From the NCBI RefSeq assembly GCF_004322755.1, contig NZ_CP036401.1, positions 1,798,001-1,862,000 on the forward strand: DNA of 64,000 bases, read 5' to 3'. Positions 58,943-64,000 of the stretch are shown piece by piece (positions within the stretch are counted from its first letter, which is position 1; each line of letters begins with the position of its first letter). Position numbers and translations under genes: made by a program. The notes under the pieces are model-generated. The model ran no database searches, was not told the DNA's origin, and saw only the letters and a list, made by a program, of their open reading frames with translations. This DNA comes from Pseudoduganella albidiflava (lineage in GTDB: Bacteria; Pseudomonadota; Gammaproteobacteria; Burkholderiales; Burkholderiaceae_D).

Positions 58943-59878
58943 ATGGATTTTGGTATGACGACCCTCAACAACATGGACCTGAACCTGCTGCGCGTCTTCC
59001 AGGCAATCTCGGACGAGCGCAGCCTGACGCTGGCGGGCGACCGCCTGCACCTGTCGCAGCCGGCGGTCAGCTATGCGCTGCGGCGCCTGCGCACGATCTT
59101 CAACGACCCGCTGTTCATCCGCACCAAGACCGGCATGCAGCCGACACCCGCGGCGCAGGAGCTGGCCAAGCCGATCACGCGCGCCCTGCAGGCGGTGCAG
59201 GATGCGCTCAGCTACGCCGAGCAGTTCGTGCCCGCGCTGAGCACGCGCACCTTCACGCTGTCGATGACGGATGCCGCCGAAATGTTCTTCCTGCCGCCGC
59301 TGTGCGAATACATGCGGGCCCACGCGCCGCTGGCGCGCATCCATGTCGAGCAGGTGCCGAAGAGCGCCATCGAGGAATCGCTGCGCACGGGCCAGCTCGA
59401 CTTCGCCATCGGCAACCTGCCGCTGCTGAAATCCATGACACGCCATACGCTGCTGTTCAGGGAAACCTACATGTGCCTGACGCGCAGGCGGGAAGGCCTG
59501 CCGGCCGGGCGTTCGCTGAATGTCGAGGAATTCCTCGGCCTGTCCCACGTGCAGGTGCAGTCCGCCGAGAGCAGCCACCACCAGCTGGAAGATGTCTTCC
59601 GCGCCCACGGCATCGACCGCCCGATCGCGCTCGACATCCCCCATTTCTCGGTGCTGCCCAGCATCCTGGCCCGCTCGGACCTGGCGGTGACCGTGCCTTA
59701 CCGGATCGCCCGCCTGTTCAATGCGCAGGAACAGTTCTCGCTGTACGAACTGCCGGTGACGATCCCCGAAGTCGAGGTGACGCTGCACTGGCACCAGGAC
59801 TTCGAGGGCGACGCCGGCAACCGCTGGATGCGGCAGGCCATCGTCGACCTGCTGCAGGAATATGGGCGGCAGGGCTGA
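58943..59878 (+). CDS. LysR-family regulator of the aromatic cluster
   Basis: This 311-residue activator has a winged helix-turn-helix at about residues 11-70 (MDLNLLRVFQAISDERSLTLAGDRLHLSQPAVSYALRRL) and a NodD/NahR/DntR-like effector domain (RTFTLSMTDAAEMFFLPPL, PHFSVLPSILARSDLAVTVPYRIA). It diverges from the reductase/cat operon and probably senses an aromatic acid or muconate. None of the in-frame ATGs at 58943, 58955 and 58973 has a clear ribosome-binding site; the first is given. Confidence 0.9.
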   Translation: MDFGMTTLNNMDLNLLRVFQAISDERSLTLAGDRLHLSQPAVSYALRRLRTIFNDPLFIRTKTGMQPTPAAQELAKPITRALQAVQDALSYAEQFVPALSTRTFTLSMTDAAEMFFLPPLCEYMRAHAPLARIHVEQVPKSAIEESLRTGQLDFAIGNLPLLKSMTRHTLLFRETYMCLTRRREGLPAGRSLNVEEFLGLSHVQVQSAESSHHQLEDVFRAHGIDRPIALDIPHFSVLPSILARSDLAVTVPYRIARLFNAQEQFSLYELPVTIPEVEVTLHWHQDFEGDAGNRWMRQAIVDLLQEYGRQG

Positions 59879-59918
59879 GCGGCTGGCAGGGCCGAACGGA
59901 CGGCAGGGCTGAGCGGCC
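59868..59918 (+). repeat. Three 17-bp tandem repeats over the lysR stop codon
   Basis: GGCAGGGCTGAGCGGCT, GGCAGGGCCGAACGGAC and GGCAGGGCTGAGCGGCC run through the end of the regulator gene into the 70-bp convergent gap before the porin gene. No terminator hairpin stands out there. Confidence 0.75.
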
Positions 59919-59948
59919 GGCCGGCGTGAACGGCGCAGGGCCGCGGGG

Positions 59949-61004
59949 TCAGAACAGGTGGCGGATGCCGATGCGCAGCGCGTTCTGCGTGCCGTCGGCA
60001 TCCGGCACGCCGACGGCCGCGGTGGTCTGGGCGGGGAAGCCGCGGTCGCGCAGGAAGGCGCCCACCGCATACACATTCGTGCGTGCCGAAAACTTGTAGT
60101 TGGCCACCAGTGTCAGCTGGTGCGCGCTGCCGATGGCGTTGTTGCGCGATTGCCGCTGCACCCCGGCCGACAGGTCGACCAGCGGCGCGGCGGCCCAGGT
60201 GGCGCCCACTTCCGCATTGGTGGCTTCCAGCTGCCGGCCGCTGTTGTTGCGGACATGGGTCAACAGGCTGAACGCGCGCACGCTGCCCACCTGGTAGCTG
60301 CCGCCCAGGCCGTAGATGCGGGTCGTGTACACGCCCGCCGCATCGCGCAGGTCGGTCATGGCCAGCGCGGCGCTGGCGGGGCCGGCATCGTAGGCCACGC
60401 GCACGCTGTAGGTCCGCCCCGCGTCGCTGTTGCCGGCTACTTCGCCGATACCATACAGCGCGCCGACACTCCATCCGCCGAAAGCGCGGCTCTGGAACTT
60501 GACGGAGTTGTTGACCCGGTCGCCCGCGTAGATGCGGTCGTTCAGCACGCCGGCCGTGCGCGGACTGGCATGCAGGCCGAAGGCCAGCAGCCCGGCCACG
60601 GTGGCCGCCCCGGTCGAGTAGGCATTCTGGTTGATCATGAAGTCGTAGTGCCGGCCCACGCTGACGCTGCCGTACTGGTTGGCCAGGCCGACGAAGGCCT
60701 GGCGGCCGAAGATCAGCCCGCCCTGGCCCAGCGCGCCATCGTCGAGCGTGTAGCCGGTTTCCAGCGTGAAGAAGGCGCTCAGCCCGTCGCCCAGCTGTTC
60801 CACGCCCTTGAAGCCGATGCGGTTCGCGTTGGCGACACCGGTGTCCATCTTGGTCAGCTGCCGCGGCCCGCCCGCGGCGGTGGCGCTGTCCGAATAGCGG
60901 GTCAGGCCGGCATCGATCAAGCCGTAGATCGTGACCGGGTCGGCGTGGGCCAGCGTGGTGGTGCAGAGCGAGGCGGCGCAGAGTGTGCGCAGGGTGCGTT
61001 TCAT
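59949..61004 (-). CDS. Gram-negative porin, Omp32/OmpC-like
   Basis: This 351-residue trimeric-type porin of Betaproteobacteria has a signal peptide ending near LAHAD, then VTIYGLIDAGLTRYSD, NRIGFKGVEQLGDGLSAFFTLETGY, FGRQAFVGLANQYGSVSVGR, and a C-terminal Phe (IRHLF) needed for outer-membrane assembly. AGGAG precedes the ATG at 61004. It lies between the aromatic regulator and the tautomerase/ABC importer genes, so uptake of the aromatic acid is likely. Confidence 0.93.
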   Translation of the reverse strand: MKRTLRTLCAASLCTTTLAHADPVTIYGLIDAGLTRYSDSATAAGGPRQLTKMDTGVANANRIGFKGVEQLGDGLSAFFTLETGYTLDDGALGQGGLIFGRQAFVGLANQYGSVSVGRHYDFMINQNAYSTGAATVAGLLAFGLHASPRTAGVLNDRIYAGDRVNNSVKFQSRAFGGWSVGALYGIGEVAGNSDAGRTYSVRVAYDAGPASAALAMTDLRDAAGVYTTRIYGLGGSYQVGSVRAFSLLTHVRNNSGRQLEATNAEVGATWAAAPLVDLSAGVQRQSRNNAIGSAHQLTLVANYKFSARTNVYAVGAFLRDRGFPAQTTAAVGVPDADGTQNALRIGIRHLF

Positions 61005-61441
61005 GTTCGGCTTCTCCTGATGCAACAAACAGTGAGCGCCCGCGGCGGTGCGCGGGCGAAGGAATGGCAGGCGTGCGAGAGCCTTTGGACGGCTGTCGCC
61101 GGCTGCATCGTGTGTTGAGGCAGGGGAATGGTAGAAGTGAACAATGGATTAATCCAATCGATGGGGGAGATGATTCCCATCGATGGCGTTTATCCACTTA
61201 TTTTGCACCGCAGCAGTGCGCGGCCGGCGTTTTTCGCCATGTTCCGTTGGCCGTGGCGGTGCATCGGCCGCGCTTTTCGCACCAATCAGGCGAATAAGCT
61301 TAATTCATCAATATCATCAATAGTATAAATTTGATTTATCCGATAGCGCCGCATAGTATCCCTGATGATGCCGCGGGATTGACGCTCCGTTCGTCCCGGC
61401 GGGCATGTCTTATCCGCTGTTTTTAACTCCAGGAATACATG
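61005..61441. other. 437-bp divergent regulatory gap between porin and tautomerase genes
   Basis: No gene is recognisable here. An inverted repeat ATCGATGGG/CCCATCGAT spans 61157-61184 and a palindrome TGGATTAATCCA lies at 61145-61156. TTCATCAATATCATCAATAG at 61304-61323 and TTGATTTATC at 61331-61340 resemble the LysR-type sites at 54407 and 58900. The 61120-61350 part is AT-rich. Confidence 0.6.
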
Positions 61442-61885
61442 ATGCCGACCATAGAAGCATTCATCGCCGAGGGATACAGCCATCGGCAAAAACAGGAAAT
61501 CATCGAGTCCATGACGCATGCCGTCGTGGCATCGATCGATGCCCCCATCGATTCCGTCCGGGTGATCCTGAACGAAGTGGCCGCCCACGATACCGGTATC
61601 GGCGGCGCGCCCGCTGCGGCCCTGACGTCACCGGGAACCGGGCAGGGCCTGGCGATCAGCGTCGTGCAGGCATTCCTGATCGCGGGACGCAGCGACGCGC
61701 AGAAGCGCCGCCTGATCGCCGCACTGACCGACGTGATGGCGGAACTCCCCGGCGCCGCCCGAAGCGCTGTCAGGATCATCATCAAGGATATCCCCAATAC
61801 CGATTTCGGCCTCGCCGGAAAGACCGCGCAGTCGCTCGGCAGGGGTGTCGGCCGCGGCGCCATGGAGGCGGCGCGAATGCGGTGA
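61442..61885 (+). CDS. Tandem-fused 4-oxalocrotonate tautomerase-family protein
   Basis: This 147-residue protein contains two beta-alpha-beta tautomerase units. The first (MPTIEAFIAEGYSHRQKQEIIESMTHAV and on) places a Pro directly after the initiator Met, as the catalytic Pro1 requires, which decides for the ATG at 61442 over 61439. The second begins near residue 66 (GLAISVVQAFLIAGRSDAQKRRLIAALTDVM) and has no N-terminal Pro. AGGA lies seven bases upstream. Substrate is unknown; an unsaturated keto acid from aromatic breakdown is plausible. Confidence 0.8.
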   Translation: MPTIEAFIAEGYSHRQKQEIIESMTHAVVASIDAPIDSVRVILNEVAAHDTGIGGAPAAALTSPGTGQGLAISVVQAFLIAGRSDAQKRRLIAALTDVMAELPGAARSAVRIIIKDIPNTDFGLAGKTAQSLGRGVGRGAMEAARMR

Positions 61886-62004
61886 AAGGCGCGCCGGCCG
61901 GCAAGCCGGCAGGCCTGTTGGCGCGCATGTTGGCAGGAGCGCCGGGCGGAGCCCGGACCCCACCTTAACAACCAGAAATAGCAGCGAGCAGATGTGGAGA
62001 CATG

Positions 62005-63060
62005 ATGGATAGCGATGTGATATTGATACTTTTGACGGACGGGATCGCGAACGGCGCGATCTACCTGCTGGCCGGGATCGGCATGGTGCTGGTGTTTTCC
62101 GTGACACGGGTCGTGTTCGTGCCGTTCGGCGACGTGGCCGTGTTCGCCGCGCTGAGCCTGGCGGCATTCGAGGCCGGCCACCTGCCGCCCACGGTATGGA
62201 TGGTGGCCCTGCTGGCGGCGATCGCGGTGGGACTGGAAGTGCTGCGGCTGGGGCGTGCCGGCGACTACCGGCGCATACCGGCCGCGGTGCTTGGCTGGGG
62301 CCTCCTGCCGGCCTTGCCCTGTCTGGCGGCCTGGTCGCTCGCAGGGTCGCAGGCGCCCGCGCTGCTCAAGGTGCTGTGCGCCATCCTGCTGGTCGTGCCG
62401 GTGGCACCGCTGGCGGCGCGCATCCTGCTGCAGCCGATCGCCGATGCCTCCTCGCTGGTGCTGCTGATGGCGGCGCTCGTCATGCATTTCCTGTTCGCCG
62501 GGCTGGGCCTGATGTTCTTCGGTCCCGAAGGCCACCGCACGCAGGCGCTGCTCGACGGCACCTGGGACCTGGGCGCCACCTTCGCCGTCTCGATGCAGAC
62601 GATCCTGATGGTCGGCGCGGCCGCCGTGCTGGGGCTGATGTTCTTCCTGTTCTTCGAATACACGCTGGTCGGCAAGGCGCTGCGCGCCACCGCCGTCAAC
62701 CGTGTCGGCGCCCGGCTGGTCGGCGTGCGCCCGGCCCGCACCGCGCTGATGGCCTACCTGTGCGCTTCCCTGCTGGCGGGCCTGATCGGCGTGCTGATCG
62801 CGCCCATCACCACCCTGTACTACGACTCCGGTTTCACCATCGGCCTGAAAGCGTTCGTGGCGGCCATCATCGGCGGCCTGACGAGCTACCCGCTGACCGC
62901 GCTGGGCGCGATCGCGGTAGGCATCCTGGAAAGCTTCGGCGCATTCTGGAGCGGTGCCCTGAAAGACGTGATCGTGTTCAGCGTGCTGATTCCCGTGCTG
63001 CTGGTGCGTTCGTACTACGCCGTCCATTCCGAAGATGAAGTCGAGGAGATCAACCAATGA
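62005..63060 (+). CDS. Branched-chain-type ABC importer permease, LivH family
   Basis: This 351-residue inner-membrane permease has a LivH signature start (LLTDGIANGAIYLLAGIGMVLVFSVTRVVFVPFGDVAVFAA), about nine membrane segments, a cytoplasmic FLFFEYTLVGKALRATAVNRVGARLVGV loop and a late GGLTSYPLTALGAIAVGILESF. LivH-type systems import aromatic acids as well as amino acids. It is longer than E. coli LivH (308) because of an inserted segment around 70-130. GGAG five bases before ATG 62005 favours that start over 62002. The stop overlaps the next gene (ATGA). Confidence 0.88.
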   Translation: MDSDVILILLTDGIANGAIYLLAGIGMVLVFSVTRVVFVPFGDVAVFAALSLAAFEAGHLPPTVWMVALLAAIAVGLEVLRLGRAGDYRRIPAAVLGWGLLPALPCLAAWSLAGSQAPALLKVLCAILLVVPVAPLAARILLQPIADASSLVLLMAALVMHFLFAGLGLMFFGPEGHRTQALLDGTWDLGATFAVSMQTILMVGAAAVLGLMFFLFFEYTLVGKALRATAVNRVGARLVGVRPARTALMAYLCASLLAGLIGVLIAPITTLYYDSGFTIGLKAFVAAIIGGLTSYPLTALGAIAVGILESFGAFWSGALKDVIVFSVLIPVLLVRSYYAVHSEDEVEEINQ

Positions 63061-64000
63061 GCCGCATCCTCTTCCACCGCCACGCGCCGCTGGCCGTCGT
63101 GGCCGCGCTGTTCCTGCTGCCGCTGGCGCTCGGCAATTTCGGCATCGGCCTGATGAACGACATCGGCATCGGCGCCATGGTCGCCCTGGGCCTGGTGATG
63201 CTGACCGGCGTCGGTGGCGTGACGTCGTTCGGGCAGGCCGCCTTCGTCGGCATCGCCGCCTACTCGACCGCGTGGCTGACCGCCGCGCAGGGGCTGTCGC
63301 CCTGGCTGGGCCTGCTGTTCGCGCTGGCGACGACCGGCGGCGCCGCCCTGGTGATCGGCATGCTGACCTTGCGCCTGGGCAGCCACTACCTGCCGATCAG
63401 CACCATCGCCTGGGGCCTGTCGGTGCCGCTCGTGCTGAGCAATATCGAAGCGCTGGGCAGCCACACGGGCATGAGCAATATCGTGCCGATCCATATCGGC
63501 GGCTACTCGCTGGCTTCGTCGGGCGCCATGTACTACCTGATCTGGGGCACGCTGGGCCTGGTCTACCTGTTCAGCAGCAACCTGCTGCGCTCGCGCCAGG
63601 GCCGGGCCATGCGCAGCCTGCGCGGCGGCAACAGCCTGCTGGCCAGCGTGGGCGCCGACGGCTACCACCTGCGCCTGAAACTGTTCGTGTACTCGGCCCT
63701 GGTGGCCGGCCTGGCCGGCTGGCTGTACGCGCACAACAGCCGCTATGTCAGCCCGTCGACGTTCGACGTCCACGGCAGCATCAACTACCTGCTGATGGCG
63801 GTGGTCGGCGGCCTGCTGCAGCTGCCCGGCGCGCTGATCGGCTCGGCCATCGTGATCCTGCTGCGCAATACGCTGCAGGATGTGCTGCCCCTGCTGTCGA
63901 GCCGCGGCACGCAGCTGGAAGTCATCGTGTTCAGCCTGCTTTTCCTGCTGCTTTTGCACCGTGCACGGGCCGGTGTGTGCGGCTTCGCGCTGAAGCTGGC
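63057..64000 (+). CDS. Branched-chain-type ABC importer permease, LivM family (3' end outside window)
   Basis: At least 314 residues are visible; the frame is open at the window edge. LivM features include GLVMLTGVGGVTSFGQAAFVGIAAYSTAWLT, LRLGSHYLPISTIAWGLSVPL, SRQGRAMRSLRGG and LLMAVVGGLLQLPGALIGSAIVILLR. It partners the LivH-type protein and should be followed by, or fused to, LivG/LivF ATPases. The start overlaps the livH stop (ATGA). Confidence 0.88.
   Translation, partial: MSRILFHRHAPLAVVAALFLLPLALGNFGIGLMNDIGIGAMVALGLVMLTGVGGVTSFGQAAFVGIAAYSTAWLTAAQGLSPWLGLLFALATTGGAALVIGMLTLRLGSHYLPISTIAWGLSVPLVLSNIEALGSHTGMSNIVPIHIGGYSLASSGAMYYLIWGTLGLVYLFSSNLLRSRQGRAMRSLRGGNSLLASVGADGYHLRLKLFVYSALVAGLAGWLYAHNSRYVSPSTFDVHGSINYLLMAVVGGLLQLPGALIGSAIVILLRNTLQDVLPLLSSRGTQLEVIVFSLLFLLLLHRARAGVCGFALKL

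Overview
The window is a high-GC stretch of a Betaproteobacterial chromosome. The conserved block at the left (era, recO, pdxJ, acpS, uvrC, pgsA, then glycine and cysteine tRNAs) is the Burkholderiales arrangement. Its combination with many TonB-dependent receptors, glycoside hydrolases and an aromatic catabolic cluster suggests a Massilia/Pseudoduganella-like member of the Oxalobacteraceae. The taxon is an inference from gene content; no rRNA is present.

Layout. (1) 1-6351: housekeeping genes ending in three identical tRNA-Gly(GCC) genes and one tRNA-Cys(GCA), closed by a terminator. (2) 6520-19377: a fructan/fructoside utilisation locus with a LacI repressor, an ABC sugar importer (binding protein, two permeases and a separately transcribed ATPase), a cytoplasmic GH68-like hydrolase, a TonB receptor, a GH32 lipoprotein and an MFS sugar porter. 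A 15-bp operator-like sequence recurs at its three promoters. (3) 19426-36483: an amino-galactose/galactoside region with a GH27 enzyme, an EamA-family transporter, GatZ, AgaS, a BadF-type sugar kinase and a DeoR/AgaR regulator. An opposite-strand operon adds a TonB receptor, an exported amidohydrolase, a GH36-type enzyme with a CBM9-like tail and a DUF4874/DUF4832 protein. CTTTC-type AgaR-like sites precede both halves. (4) 36484-41861: a DoxX/TetR pair and a Fur-box-preceded FecI/FecR/TonB receptor siderophore module. (5) 41958-50711: a GH42 beta-galactosidase with a divergent membrane-anchored AraC regulator, a remnant of a GH74-type gene, a XylR-type regulator with GH39 beta-xylosidase, and a carboxylesterase lipoprotein. 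(6) 50868-64000: an aromatic catabolic cluster.

In region 6 the genes encode a Rieske dioxygenase alpha and beta pair, a phthalate-dioxygenase-type reductase, an amidase and an NTF2-like protein, all resembling the lower part of the iac indole-3-acetate pathway. A catechol ortho-cleavage set (catA, catB, catC and an enol-lactonase) follows, with a LysR regulator, a porin, a tandem-fused tautomerase and the start of a branched-chain-type ABC importer. A palindrome containing ATCAAATTGATG lies at two of its promoters. The first iac steps are not in the window and may lie to the right.

No IS element, transposase, integrase, phage gene or CRISPR array was seen. Short-period (12-18 bp) degenerate tandem repeats recur at gene edges and inside coding sequences. 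Functional calls come from reading translated sequence and motifs by eye; no database search was possible.
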